A stretch of DNA of 64,000 nucleotides from an uncultured Verrucomicrobiae bacterium (GCA_938005615.1 CALLMV010000014.1:78752-142751); one strand, 5' to 3'. Positions 16,106 to 24,928 are shown, numbered from the stretch's first letter. A program made the numbers and translations. Notes: a model not told the origin generated them from the letters alone.

Positions 16106-16867
16106 ATGACAATCTACCCTGCAATCGACATACTAGAGGGCCAGGTCGTACGCTTGCGCCAAGGGCGCGCCACGGAGCGGACGGTGTACTCCGATGATCC
16201 CGTGGCCTTTGCTATGCACTGGAAGCAGGGCGGAGCCACATGGCTGCATATTGTGGATCTTGGTGGGGCGTTCGGCGGCAAACCTCAAGCTCTCAACACA
16301 GCAGCAGCCATCGCAAAAGCCACTGGCTTACCCTCCCAGCTTGGAGGAGGGATCCGTACCATGCAACACATTGCATCTGCTCTCGATGCAGGCATTAGCC
16401 GAGTCATTATCGGCTCGAAGGCCGTAGATAGCCCAGAGTTCCTCTCGCTGGCAGTAAAAGAATTTGGCAGTGACCGCATTGCCCTTGGTATTGACGCTAA
16501 AGATGGTCTTGTTGCCGTCCAAGGCTGGATTGAAGTATCTTCAATCTCCGCATACGAGTTCGCCTGCCAGGCCAGAAATAGTGGCATCAACACAATTATC
16601 TTTACCGACATCAGCACGGACGGGATGCTACGCGGCCCGAATATTACGGCCATGCGCCTGATGCGAGACACCGTCCCGGATGTTCAACTGATCGCCTCAG
16701 GTGGAGTCTCTTCGCTAGAAGACATCCGGCAGTTGGCGTCCATTCCCGGGATCAGCGGTGCCATCATAGGCCGTGCTTTGTTTGACAACCTCTTTACCCT
16801 GCCCGAAGCCATTGCGGTTGCCGCAGTCGCCGGGCAGGCCCAAACTCCCCTTCGCCCTGCGACTTAA
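16106..16867 (+). CDS. hisA: ProFAR isomerase HisA (histidine biosynthesis)
   Basis: HisA converts ProFAR to PRFAR in histidine biosynthesis. The 253-aa (beta-alpha)8 barrel starts YPAIDILEGQVVRLRQG with the catalytic Asp8, then WLHIVDLGGAFGG, LGGGIRTM, RVIIGSKA, and the second catalytic Asp in FTDISTDGML (about residue 169), then SGGVSSLEDI. This separates it from HisF, whose corresponding loops differ. It is translationally linked to hemW: TAA and ATG share one base at 16867. hisB is 34 kb away, so the his genes are dispersed. Confidence 0.95.
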   Translation: MTIYPAIDILEGQVVRLRQGRATERTVYSDDPVAFAMHWKQGGATWLHIVDLGGAFGGKPQALNTAAAIAKATGLPSQLGGGIRTMQHIASALDAGISRVIIGSKAVDSPEFLSLAVKEFGSDRIALGIDAKDGLVAVQGWIEVSSISAYEFACQARNSGINTIIFTDISTDGMLRGPNITAMRLMRDTVPDVQLIASGGVSSLEDIRQLASIPGISGAIIGRALFDNLFTLPEAIAVAAVAGQAQTPLRPAT

Positions 16868-18048
16868 TGAATGGCCCAGTAATCGAGCACCTCTACGTCC
16901 ATATCCCGTTCTGCCCGCGTGTTTGCCCATACTGCAATTTTTTCGTACAACCTGCGGACAGGCGACTCTCCGCACCGTTGGTGGATGCCCTCATTACACA
17001 ACATCGCTGGTGGCGCGATCACAGCGATCTTCGACCCCGTACGTTGTATCTGGGTGGCGGCACACCCAGTGCTTTGGACACACGCTCCCTCGAGAGGCTT
17101 ATGCGTGCATTGCTCGAACAAGTCGAACCAGAAGAGGTGACGCTGGAAGTCAACCCCACCACCGTCTCGCTCGAAAAGGCCTTGCTGTTGCGCGATCTTG
17201 GTGTCAACCGCATCAGTCTTGGTGCACAATCTTTTCAGGCAGAGGAATTACGCACCTTGGGCCGCCAACACACGCCGGAGCGCATCACCGCCACCTATGA
17301 ACTTCTGCGTCATGCTGGTTTTCGCAACATCAACATCGACCTGATCTTTGGCACACCTGGCGGCAGCGAGCAGCACTGGGCACAAACACTACAACACACC
17401 CTCGCCCTCCGGCCCGAGCACATTAGCGCTTACTGCCTCACTTACGAGGAAGACACGCCGTTTTTTGAGCGTGTAGCCAGTGGACAGTGGGCACATCCCG
17501 ATCCCGAGCGCGAGGCCCGTCTTTTCCGCCAGGCCCAGCAGGTGCTCACGGCTGCTGGTTACGGGCAATACGAAGTCTCCAACTACGCCCGGCCGGGCTA
17601 TCACTGCCGGCATAATTCTGCCTACTGGCGCGGGCAAGACTACCTAGGATTAGGCCCGGGTGCAGTCTCGACGCTATCGGGATGGCGCTGGAAGAACATT
17701 CCTCACGTAGAAATTTACACAGCAACTTGGAGCCACGCATCACCTCTCACAACCTTGCAGTCTGTGACATTAGCACCCGGGCTGGCTCTGGCTGGTTCAG
17801 TCGTAGATCTTGAAGCACTCGACGCACAGACGCTGCGCCGCGAGCGCCTCATGCTCGGCATCCGTACGGCCGAGGGAATAGCCTGCGAACGCGATCTTAC
17901 GCCCCTGCTGGCAAGGCTTGCTGATGTTGGGTTGATCCAAATCGATCGACAACGCGCCTACCCTACTCTCGAAGGTTTCTTGCAAGCTGATGCGATTGCC
18001 CAGGAACTCTTCCAAGCTGTAGATGCATGCATTCAAAAAGATATTTGA
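16867..18048 (+). CDS. hemW: HemW-like radical SAM heme chaperone
   Basis: A 393-aa radical SAM protein of the HemN/HemW family. The iron-sulfur motif is YVHIPFCPRVCPYCNFF, with Cys16, Cys20 and Cys23. The additional Cys of true coproporphyrinogen oxidase HemN (CxxxCxxCxC) is Phe here, as in HemW, which carries heme to target proteins. Downstream motifs YLGGGTPS, EVNPT, LGAQSF and RQHTPE, and a C-terminal HemW-type region, agree. The start overlaps the hisA stop by one base. Confidence 0.9.
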   Translation: MNGPVIEHLYVHIPFCPRVCPYCNFFVQPADRRLSAPLVDALITQHRWWRDHSDLRPRTLYLGGGTPSALDTRSLERLMRALLEQVEPEEVTLEVNPTTVSLEKALLLRDLGVNRISLGAQSFQAEELRTLGRQHTPERITATYELLRHAGFRNINIDLIFGTPGGSEQHWAQTLQHTLALRPEHISAYCLTYEEDTPFFERVASGQWAHPDPEREARLFRQAQQVLTAAGYGQYEVSNYARPGYHCRHNSAYWRGQDYLGLGPGAVSTLSGWRWKNIPHVEIYTATWSHASPLTTLQSVTLAPGLALAGSVVDLEALDAQTLRRERLMLGIRTAEGIACERDLTPLLARLADVGLIQIDRQRAYPTLEGFLQADAIAQELFQAVDACIQKDI

Positions 18049-18179
18049 TCATGAGAAGTTTACGACTCAAAAAAAACTGCATTTGTTAACGAATTTCCAA
18101 AGTGCGGCCACAAAAGATTTATGGACTTCTAGATTTCCTGTCTCAATTTTTTTGGTGCTTCTTTCAGAAAAATTAAAAA

Positions 18180-18210
18180 TTGTCACACGATTGTCACAGA
18201 ATCTTATTAT
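18180..18210 (+). promoter_or_regulatory. Candidate promoter with tandem TTGTCACA repeats before the PEP-CTERM gene
   Basis: Two copies of TTGTCACA (18180-18187 and 18191-18198) are separated by three bases. The first contains TTGTCA, a good -35 box, and TATTAT (18205-18210) lies 19 bases on (TTATTA gives 18). The direct repeat, 11 bases apart, would place two binding sites on one helix face. The predicted transcript start falls only a few bases before ATG 18223, where no Shine-Dalgarno sequence is seen. Confidence 0.45.
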
Positions 18211-18222
18211 CCATCGTTGCAT

Positions 18223-19068
18223 ATGAAAAGCAAAAATACACTTAAAAAACTCTTTATTACACTAAGCGTTAACGCATTCACACTTCAACTCAGCACCGCA
18301 CAGATCAATTTCAGTGGCGGTACTTACACCCAGGACTTCGATACCTTGGATGTTACTGAATCAACATTTAACCCTTGGACTAACAATACCACTCTCCTCG
18401 GATGGCATCTATATAGACAGCCCGCTACAGCACCTGTGGCAGTCGCCACGTACAGGGCAAGTTCTGGAACAGACAACACTGGAGCTTTCTATAGTTTTGG
18501 CACTGCTGCAACAGACCGTGCACTAGGTGGAATCGGCTCGGGAGGCACTTACTGGGGCAGCCCGGCGGCTAGCAACCCTGCAGGATGGATGGCTGTCGCA
18601 TTCACCAACACCTCTGGTTTTACTATTAATGATTTTACTATAGGTTACACCGGGGAACAATGGAGAGTAGCAAACACTGCTGCACAAAGCCTGACTTTTT
18701 CCTGGGGCATTGGCGCGAGTTTCAATGCCGTCACCACGTGGAACGCCCCAGGTGGAACATTTGACTTCACATCCCCTATCACCTCAGCAACAGCAAGTGC
18801 GTTAGACGGCAACCTGGCAGCTAACAGAGTGACCGGCCTGGGCGGCACTGTCACATCTCTAGGATGGAACAACGGCGACACATTATGGCTACGTTGGGAA
18901 ATTCTTAATGCTCCTGGCAACGACCACGGGCTAGGGATTGACGATTTTAGCTTTACAGCCACCGTAATCCCCGAACCTGGCACTGTGGCGTTGCTTGCCG
19001 CAGGCTTTTTACTTGCTGTGGGCGTTACAATCCGCAGAAGGATGCTCAAAGTCGCTTCTCACAGCTAA
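18223..19068 (+). CDS. PEP-CTERM sorting domain protein
   Basis: A 281-aa exported protein. ATG at 18223 precedes a signal peptide (KKLFITLSVNAFTLQLSTAQ). The body is low in charge and rich in Gly, Ser, Thr and Asn, typical of secreted beta-sandwich surface proteins. The C-terminus carries the tripartite PEP-CTERM signal: VIPEPG, a hydrophobic helix (TVALLAAGFLLAVGVTI) and a basic RRRMLK cluster. An exosortase encoded elsewhere would cleave it during export of extracellular matrix components. It is a single-gene unit, bounded by the candidate promoter at 18180 and a strong terminator at 19096. Confidence 0.88.
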   Translation: MKSKNTLKKLFITLSVNAFTLQLSTAQINFSGGTYTQDFDTLDVTESTFNPWTNNTTLLGWHLYRQPATAPVAVATYRASSGTDNTGAFYSFGTAATDRALGGIGSGGTYWGSPAASNPAGWMAVAFTNTSGFTINDFTIGYTGEQWRVANTAAQSLTFSWGIGASFNAVTTWNAPGGTFDFTSPITSATASALDGNLAANRVTGLGGTVTSLGWNNGDTLWLRWEILNAPGNDHGLGIDDFSFTATVIPEPGTVALLAAGFLLAVGVTIRRRMLKVASHS

Positions 19069-19095
19069 CCTGCTCTTTTTCATCACAAGGTTTAG

Positions 19096-19123
19096 AAACG
19101 CCTGCCCCATCGGCAGGCGTTTT
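19096..19123 (+). terminator. Rho-independent terminator after the PEP-CTERM gene
   Basis: AAACGCCTGCC (19096-19106) pairs perfectly with GGCAGGCGTTT (19112-19122) around a five-base loop, followed by T-rich TTTTCGTTT. It lies 28 bases after the stop codon. Confidence 0.88.
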
Positions 19124-19236
19124 CGTTTACCCGACTTACTTGCCAGATCAGACAAGTTCGGATTATATTTTGCAATCTTTACCGAGCACTTGTTTTTACT
19201 TTACCGTTTTTTAAATATTTGAGCCTGGATTGACGT

Positions 19237-19950
19237 TTGGCTCCCAAAAAAGTAAAAACAGTGCAAGCTATTAAGCAAGAACCCAAAATCATCCTCCTAG
19301 GTGGCTGTGGACTGGCCTTCGGAGCAGCCTTCGCAAACACCGGCCTCTTGCTGTATACGGGAACTTCCGTAAGCCATCTGACGGGCGACATCTCACGTAT
19401 TACGATTGACGTAGCGCACTACACTGCTGCGATAAATTCCGAACTTACACGCGTAATTGTTGCCGCACTCTGCTTTTTGCTCGGGGCAATCCTCTCTGGC
19501 ATCCTCATTCACCATCCGACTTTGGATATTTCCCGTCCCTACGGGCGTTCGATCACGGGAATTGGATTTTTATTATTACTGGCACACCTTTTCATGCCGG
19601 TTTACCCCAGTGCCAGCATTGCGCTTGCCGCATTTGCTTGCGGCCTGCAAAACGCACTAGCCACACATTATCGCGGGCTGATTCTGCGTACCACACATCT
19701 CACAGGAATCATTACGGATCTCGGTGTGAACCTCGGCATGCGCTTGCGTGGCTACGACATTCCGCTCTGGAAGATCGCTGTTCCGGCGATGTTGTGCGCA
19801 TCATTCACGATGGGTGGTATATTAGGAGCGTATCTGCACTTCGGTGATCAACAGACAATTCTCCTCTGTAGTATGGGCTACATCTTAGCAGGCACGTCGT
19901 GGACGTTGTGGAAGCATCGTCACATTTTCCAAGCTCTAAAAAAGCGCTGA
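19237..19950 (+). CDS. DUF1275 (YoaK-like) membrane protein
   Basis: A 237-aa inner-membrane protein with six or so hydrophobic helices. Family marks are the first helix GGCGLAFGAAFANTG, then TGTSVSHLTGDISR, and in the fourth segment GLQNALATHYRGLILRTTHLTGIITDLGVNLG, which matches the DUF1275/YoaK signature (QN, T-H-x-TG, G). Function is unknown in all species; transport is suspected. TTG start at 19237; a later GTG at 19261 is an alternative. It stands alone downstream of the terminator at 19096. Confidence 0.8.
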   Translation: MAPKKVKTVQAIKQEPKIILLGGCGLAFGAAFANTGLLLYTGTSVSHLTGDISRITIDVAHYTAAINSELTRVIVAALCFLLGAILSGILIHHPTLDISRPYGRSITGIGFLLLLAHLFMPVYPSASIALAAFACGLQNALATHYRGLILRTTHLTGIITDLGVNLGMRLRGYDIPLWKIAVPAMLCASFTMGGILGAYLHFGDQQTILLCSMGYILAGTSWTLWKHRHIFQALKKR

Positions 19951-20066
19951 ATGGCACTTGCTTCACTTGTGGTAAAATAGCTTCTGCAAAGAAGTACAAA
20001 GAAAATTTTTTTGAAACTTTCTTCTCAACGGTGAGTTTAATTAAGTGTTGTTGTTCTTTGTTCATT

Positions 20067-20156
20067 TGAGGCAGGGCACTGCAGGTTTGAGTTATTGTTC
20101 ATGTTCTCTCTATCTCGGTAATCCCATCTTAAGTCTGCGCCCCTGCCTCATTTTTT
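20067..20156 (+). ncRNA. Candidate small RNA closed by a long GC-rich stem
   Basis: TGAGGCAGGGC (20067-20077) pairs with GCCCCTGCCTCA (20139-20150) with one bulged C. The helix continues through GCAG (20081-20084) with CTGC (20135-20138) after a three-base bulge, leaving a 50-base internal region. TTTTTT follows at 20151-20156, as at the end of a factor-independent transcript. No reading frame of note lies inside. It does not match the SRP RNA, tmRNA or RNase P motifs I know. A large-loop terminator of the DUF1275 gene is the alternative. Confidence 0.4.
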
Positions 20157-20171
20157 GATTTCTCGTCGATG

Positions 20172-20206
20172 AAAAAAAGCCCGGTTCCGTAAGCCGGGCT
20201 TTTTTA
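20172..20206. terminator. Bidirectional Rho-independent terminator
   Basis: AAAAAAAGCCCGG (20172-20184) and CCGGGCTTTTTT (20194-20205) form a symmetrical stem flanked by A and T runs, so it can terminate in both directions. On the minus strand it lies 46 bases after the tsaD stop. On the plus strand it backs up the candidate small RNA and DUF1275 gene. Confidence 0.88.
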
Positions 20207-20251
20207 TTTTCACTCGCTAGGTTAAATTTCTGTTGTATGGAATGCTAAAAT

Positions 20252-21295
20252 CTAGTGCAACCCCGGGCGTGGTTCCACTTGCTCTTCTAGAGTAGATGTG
20301 TGGCCAACTTGGTGCAGGAGGGCGCCTGTAGCGGCAATCATCACGGCATTATCCGTGCAATGCTCCGGTGCAGCCGGCAGGAACTGTACGCCAAGGCTTT
20401 GACACATGTCTGCGAGTGCTGCACGCAGGCAGGTGTTAGCAGCCACACCCCCGGCTAGCGTTAAAATAGCAGCGCCTGTGATCTGCAGGGCATGTCTGGT
20501 TTTCCCCACAAGAGTATCTACAATAGCCTGCTGGTAAGAGGCCGCTAAATCGGCTACAGAGAGCTGTGCGGCAGATGAACTTAAGCCACTAGATGTGGAG
20601 CGAAGTCTTTCAAGCGTGACGCGTAATGCGGTCTTGAGGCCGGAAAAAGAAAAATCAAGTCCGGGTTCATTGAGCATAGGACGAGGAAAGGAAAAGGCGT
20701 CCGGTCGTCCCTGCATGGCGGCTGCAGCCAGATGAGGACCTCCGGGGTGGGGCAAGCCGAGAAGGCGAGCAGCTTTATCGAAGGCTTCGCCTGCCGCGTC
20801 GTCACGTGTAGCCCCGATCTGTGTGATGCGCAGCTGCGCATCCAAGCGCGCCAGCAGCGTATGACCACCAGAGACAAGCAGGCACACAGCAGGTTGGCCC
20901 AAGCATGCGGCACCCTGCGGCGTAAGGTAAGGTGAAATGATGTGACCTCGCAGATGGTTAACACCCAAAAACGGTTTGCCGAGAGCCGCAGCCAACACTT
21001 TGCCAAACGTATGACCTATGAGCAGAGCGACACTTAATCCCGGTCCTCGGGTAGCGGCTACCAGGTCGAGCTGCTCCGGTCGCAGCGCCGCGTGTTGGAG
21101 GCAGTCGCGCACGGCGTGCGGGAGGCGATTAACGTGGTCGCGAGTGGCGAGCTCTGGAACTATGCCTCCGTAAGGCCGATGGGTGTCATCTTGCGTGGCT
21201 CTTGCGGCAGCTAAAACTCGCAGGCCTGTAGAGTCATGCTGCACGATGGCAGCGGCTGTATCGTCGCAAGAGGTTTCTATTCCTAGCACGATCAT
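20252..21295 (-). CDS. tsaD: tRNA t6A37 threonylcarbamoyltransferase TsaD
   Basis: TsaD transfers the threonylcarbamoyl group to A37 of ANN-decoding tRNAs, working with TsaB and TsaE. ATG at 21295 gives 347 aa beginning MIVLGIETSCDDTAAAIV, the family start; upstream in-frame sequence runs into purC. The metal-binding NHLRGHI (about residues 110-116), CLLVSGGHTLL, the FSGLKTAL motif and CTDNAVMIA near the C-terminus complete the ASKHA ATPase fold. tsaE lies in this window at 47.6-48.0 kb. The gene starts 10 bases after purC, forming a likely purC-tsaD unit ended by the terminator at 20172. Confidence 0.95.
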   Translation of the reverse strand: MIVLGIETSCDDTAAAIVQHDSTGLRVLAAARATQDDTHRPYGGIVPELATRDHVNRLPHAVRDCLQHAALRPEQLDLVAATRGPGLSVALLIGHTFGKVLAAALGKPFLGVNHLRGHIISPYLTPQGAACLGQPAVCLLVSGGHTLLARLDAQLRITQIGATRDDAAGEAFDKAARLLGLPHPGGPHLAAAAMQGRPDAFSFPRPMLNEPGLDFSFSGLKTALRVTLERLRSTSSGLSSSAAQLSVADLAASYQQAIVDTLVGKTRHALQITGAAILTLAGGVAANTCLRAALADMCQSLGVQFLPAAPEHCTDNAVMIAATGALLHQVGHTSTLEEQVEPRPGLH

Positions 21296-21305
21296 CGGGC
21301 TGGCG

Positions 21306-22190
21306 TCATGCGGTGAGACGATGGAGAGCTTCGAGATACCGCTCTCGGGTGCCTTGGATAATGTGCAGCGGGAGGGGAGGTGGCGGCGGAGATTTGTCCC
21401 AGTCCAGAGTCTCCAGGTAGTCGCGGAGGAATTGTTTATCGAAGCTAGGCTGAGGCTTTCCGGGTTGGTACCCTTCTCTCGGCCAGTAGCGCGAGGAATC
21501 GGGGGTGAAAGCTTCGTCAATCAAAAAGATTTTTCCATCACGTAGTCCAAACTCGAATTTAGTGTCGGCAAGGATGATTCCGCGTTCCCACGCATGCTCG
21601 TGGGCAAACTGGTAAAGGGCTAGGGAGAATTGCTCAACTTGCTGCAGGAGGTCCGGGCTAAGGATTTCTTCAGCCTGCTGGCGGGTAATGTTCACGTCGT
21701 GGCCGCTCCTGGCCTTAGTCGAAGGTGTGAAACGGGGCGCAGGCAAGCGCTCGCTTTCCTGGAGCCCTGTCGGCAGCACCTCACCAGCCAGCGTGCCGTA
21801 CTGACGGTATTCTTTCCATCCTGAACCCGCCAAGTAGCCGCGCACGATGCATTCTATGGGCAGAGGTTTCGCACGTAGCACGCGAAGTGTCCGGTTGCGC
21901 AACTCGGCGGGGAGTGCCTCAGCAAAGGCATTGTCATCATCCTGCAGATGATTCGGTACGATATGCTGTGTTTTGTGGAACCAGAAACGCGAAAGCGCTG
22001 TAAGCGTAGCTCCTTTGTCGGGTATACCTTCCCGCATAATGACGTCGAACGCCGAGATGCGATCCGTGGCAACCATGAGCAGGTGATCGGAGCCGTCGGC
22101 ATACATTTCCCGCACTTTACCAGAGGAAATCTTCTCTCTACCGGGAAGTACTACTTGTGTGATTGGTTGTGCATTAGCTGAAGGTATCAT
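21306..22190 (-). CDS. purC: SAICAR synthase PurC
   Basis: PurC condenses CAIR with aspartate using ATP in purine biosynthesis. The 294-aa product shows SSGKVREMYADGSDHLLMV (ATP-binding strand), TDRISAFDVIM, the RAKPLPIECIVRGYLAGSGW segment and ILADTKFEFGLRDG with the metal-binding acidic residues, then LIDEAFTPDSSRYW. The length and the GSGWKEY motif resemble the longer eukaryote-like branch. ATG start at 22190. It precedes tsaD by 10 bases and follows mgtE by 25. Confidence 0.95.
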   Translation of the reverse strand: MIPSANAQPITQVVLPGREKISSGKVREMYADGSDHLLMVATDRISAFDVIMREGIPDKGATLTALSRFWFHKTQHIVPNHLQDDDNAFAEALPAELRNRTLRVLRAKPLPIECIVRGYLAGSGWKEYRQYGTLAGEVLPTGLQESERLPAPRFTPSTKARSGHDVNITRQQAEEILSPDLLQQVEQFSLALYQFAHEHAWERGIILADTKFEFGLRDGKIFLIDEAFTPDSSRYWPREGYQPGKPQPSFDKQFLRDYLETLDWDKSPPPPPLPLHIIQGTRERYLEALHRLTA

Positions 22191-22215
22191 GGATTGTTAG
22201 CAGTAATTCGGGGTG

Positions 22216-23577
22216 TTATTGCATGGTGTGATGACCGGTCAGCATGAGAACTTGTGTCGCGATAAAAAAATAAATAAGCAGGCCTACGGCGTCTGCGATT
22301 GTAGCAATGAGCGGGCTGCTGGCCACTGCGGGATCCACTTTGGCCTTGGTGAGTATGAACGGTATGCTGGTGCCAATTAAGTTGGCAACGAGGATAATGC
22401 AGAACATCGCTAGACCAACAATCAAGCCCACGGTCAAATCAGCCTTAAAAAAACCCAGAAACGAACTGGCCACTCCCATAGAAGCCCCAAGCAACGCACC
22501 GACAATAATCTCCTTGGCAAAGGCGCTGGGGAACTGAGTCATTTTCAGATCGGAAGTAGAAAGGGCGCGGACGATGAGGGTGACGGCCTGCGAGCCGGCG
22601 TTGCCTCCACTGCCAATGAGCAGTGGGATAAAAAATGTCAGTGCTATGAAGCTTTGCAGGACTTCCTCGTAAGAAGCAATGATGGAGGAAGAGACGATAT
22701 TAACGACGATAAGCGCCAGGAGCCATCCGACACGGCTGCGATATAACTTTGCAGGATGCGTATCGCGATAAGCAGCATAAAGTGGCACGACTGCGGCGCT
22801 TTTTTGAATTTCCTCAGTTGTCTTTTGCTCTGCGACATCAAGCACGTCGTCCACCGTGACCATGCCGACCAGTGCTCCGTGAGAATCCACAACAGGCATG
22901 GCATAAAGGTCGTACTTTTTAAACAGCTCAATGGCTTCGTTTTCGTGTTGATCTGTACGAAGGAAGTAAACTTCGTTGTCCATGAGCGATTCGATCGTGG
23001 AGTTGGGATCCGCCAAGAGGATTTTCCTCAAGCGAATTTCATCCAACAATTTTTTCTTATCATCGATGACGTAGATCATTGAAAGCGTCTCGGAGTCGCG
23101 ACCGTACTTGCGGATGTGTTCCAGTGCCTGGGCAACCGTCCAATTTTTGCGCACAGCAACGTAATTTGGCGTCATGAGTCGTCCAATGCTGTCTTCGGGA
23201 TAGCCAAGCAACGTGAGTGCGGATTGACGTTGCTCCTCCGGCAGCAGGTTGATGAGCCGACGGGAGAATTTCGAGGGAAGTTCTTCAAAGAGAGCGGTCC
23301 GATCGTCTGGTGTCAGGTTGGCCAATACACGGCGGTTTTCCTCCTCCGCAAAGTCTTGAACAAGCTCGGCTTGGTGGGCTGCGTCCAGGCAGGTAAAGAC
23401 CTCACTAGATACATCGTGTGGCAGCAATCGGAAGACTATAATACGCTCATCAGGAGGAAGCTCGGGCAGCAGCTCTGCAATCTCCTGCTCAGGCCAAGCA
23501 GCCAGGGCTTGTTTTAGCTCGTCCCATTTTTTTTCGGCGATGATTTCATCCACCTCTTCTTTGAAAAATTTGAGCAT
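22216..23577 (-). CDS. mgtE: Magnesium transporter MgtE
   Basis: A 453-aa MgtE-family Mg2+ channel. Three parts are visible: an N-terminal superhelical Mg sensor domain (AELLPELPPDERIIVFRLLP to LLPEEQRQSALTLLGYPEDSIGRLMTPNYVAV), a CBS pair (residues about 140-255), and five transmembrane helices from about residue 285 with the pore signature PLLIGSGGNAGSQAVTLIVRALS. It gates Mg2+ entry by cytosolic Mg2+ binding between the N and CBS domains. No M-box-like leader is recognisable in the 97 bases before the start. Confidence 0.93.
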   Translation of the reverse strand: MLKFFKEEVDEIIAEKKWDELKQALAAWPEQEIAELLPELPPDERIIVFRLLPHDVSSEVFTCLDAAHQAELVQDFAEEENRRVLANLTPDDRTALFEELPSKFSRRLINLLPEEQRQSALTLLGYPEDSIGRLMTPNYVAVRKNWTVAQALEHIRKYGRDSETLSMIYVIDDKKKLLDEIRLRKILLADPNSTIESLMDNEVYFLRTDQHENEAIELFKKYDLYAMPVVDSHGALVGMVTVDDVLDVAEQKTTEEIQKSAAVVPLYAAYRDTHPAKLYRSRVGWLLALIVVNIVSSSIIASYEEVLQSFIALTFFIPLLIGSGGNAGSQAVTLIVRALSTSDLKMTQFPSAFAKEIIVGALLGASMGVASSFLGFFKADLTVGLIVGLAMFCIILVANLIGTSIPFILTKAKVDPAVASSPLIATIADAVGLLIYFFIATQVLMLTGHHTMQ

Positions 23578-23674
23578 GTGGGGTGGTTATCACTTGGAAG
23601 CTAAGGAGGCAACGGCGGATGATTGGCAAGCCGGAATTTTTTGACGGCAAGATAAACTGGGTGATACTGCTGAA

Positions 23675-24328
23675 ATGTGGTTTCTGCGCATACGGCAAAC
23701 GAGGAGCAAAGACGCATTCACCGTGATCGAAGCATTAGTGGTACTGGCTGTGGTAGGCGTTTTGGCAGTGCTCATCATATCTCTAATTTCTCAGGTGAGC
23801 CTGCAAGCCATGAAGGCCCAAGCTACTGCGAACATGCGCCAGTTGGGTCAATTAATTTTTGCTGCGACTCTGGATCGTGGCGGAGTACTGCCAGGTCCGC
23901 TATGGCCCGGACAAATTCCCTATCATGAGCCAGGCCGTTCCGGCCGGCTTGCTGTCGAACTAGCCGAATACTTAGATATTCCTAGTGGGGAATATATGCC
24001 CGTCGACCTCATGATTCCTCCAGCTTATCTGAGGATGATTCCGCAAGGATCAGGACCGCAGACTTATCGTACCTACGTGATGAACATGGCTGTAAGAACA
24101 GACAGCGGTGTAATAAATCCTTGGGGCTCGTTGGCTGCTCTCGGTGGTAAGCCTCAGCCTCTCGCAAGCATATCCAGCCCCTCCGAGCACTGGATGATGA
24201 GTGACGCCGATCAGCTACATCCAGATGTCCGTGCAGCCCCATGGCGCAACGCCACACCAGTGGCACCAGTGCATGGGCAGGGGCGGCTTCATCTGTTCTT
24301 TGATGGTTCAGTGCGTTTTCTCAAATAA
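23675..24328 (+). CDS. Pseudopilin with H-X9-DG motif
   Basis: A 217-aa prepilin-like protein: basic leader, cleavage site A/FTVIE (Ala at -1, Phe at +1, Glu at +5), hydrophobic helix (ALVVLAVVGVLAVLIISLIS), and near the C-terminus an exact H-X9-DG motif (HGQGRLHLFFDG). This is the PVC type II-secretion-like family that is often present in dozens of copies; individual roles are unknown. It is divergent from mgtE across 97 bases and followed by the DUF4149 gene. Confidence 0.82.
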   Translation: MWFLRIRQTRSKDAFTVIEALVVLAVVGVLAVLIISLISQVSLQAMKAQATANMRQLGQLIFAATLDRGGVLPGPLWPGQIPYHEPGRSGRLAVELAEYLDIPSGEYMPVDLMIPPAYLRMIPQGSGPQTYRTYVMNMAVRTDSGVINPWGSLAALGGKPQPLASISSPSEHWMMSDADQLHPDVRAAPWRNATPVAPVHGQGRLHLFFDGSVRFLK

Positions 24329-24385
24329 TTGCCGGCCTGTCGCTCATGCTTTACATTAGCACTTTTTTGCGTTGGAGTATTAGCT

Positions 24386-24928
24386 GTGGATTTTGCACGG
24401 GCGATCAGGACGTTTTTTCTCATTAGCTGGGTAGCAATCGCCACGTGGTTTAGCTTCCTGCAGGCCCCGCTGCTTTTCAGGGCATTTCCTAACCTTGCCA
24501 GCGAGGTACAAATTGCGCTTTTTCCGCTGTATTGGGGTACTGGGTATTTTTTACTCGGTACGACCGCGTTTTTTTACCTTGTGAAGGGCTTGGCAAAGCT
24601 GAGGAGTTCAGAGTTATTGCGATCCGCGATTTTGCTTGTTGTGATCAGCTTTATAATCATAAACCAGCTCTGGTTAATGCCTAAAATCGAAGAGTTGCGT
24701 GATGTGATGCGCAGCGCTTCTGAATTTCCAAGGTCAGAAGTCGAATCAACAGGCGAGCAGTTCGACGCTGCAGCGCAAGAAAATTCCCGGAAGGTTGCCA
24801 TAGCACGTAATGATTTTGGATTTTGGCATGGGGCTTCACTGTTGCTAAATTTCATTTCGTTGGTTGTTGTTTTTTTCTACGCTGTTATCGAACTCTTACA
24901 TCGCCCGAGGCAGTCCCGCTTTGGGTGA
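24386..24928 (+). CDS. DUF4149-like membrane protein
   Basis: GTG at 24386 is preferred because GGAG lies eight bases upstream; a TTG at 24329 directly after the previous stop lacks this. The 180-aa product has four hydrophobic helices and the family pattern: FLISWVAIATWFSFLQAPLLFR near the N-terminus and FWHGASLLLNFISLV near the C-terminus, matching the F-x2-HG-x-S-x2-LN signature of DUF4149. A soluble loop of about 45 residues precedes the last helix. Function is unknown. Its end overlaps the next gene, so the pair is probably translated together. Confidence 0.65.
   Translation: MDFARAIRTFFLISWVAIATWFSFLQAPLLFRAFPNLASEVQIALFPLYWGTGYFLLGTTAFFYLVKGLAKLRSSELLRSAILLVVISFIIINQLWLMPKIEELRDVMRSASEFPRSEVESTGEQFDAAAQENSRKVAIARNDFGFWHGASLLLNFISLVVVFFYAVIELLHRPRQSRFG

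Noticed and set aside
19958..19978. Promoter TTGCTT-TAAAAT for the candidate small RNA
   Set aside because: The spacing of about nine bases is too short.
21296..21520. In-frame N-terminal extension of tsaD
   Set aside because: It overlaps the end of purC, and TsaD begins with MIVLGIETSCDD in the family.
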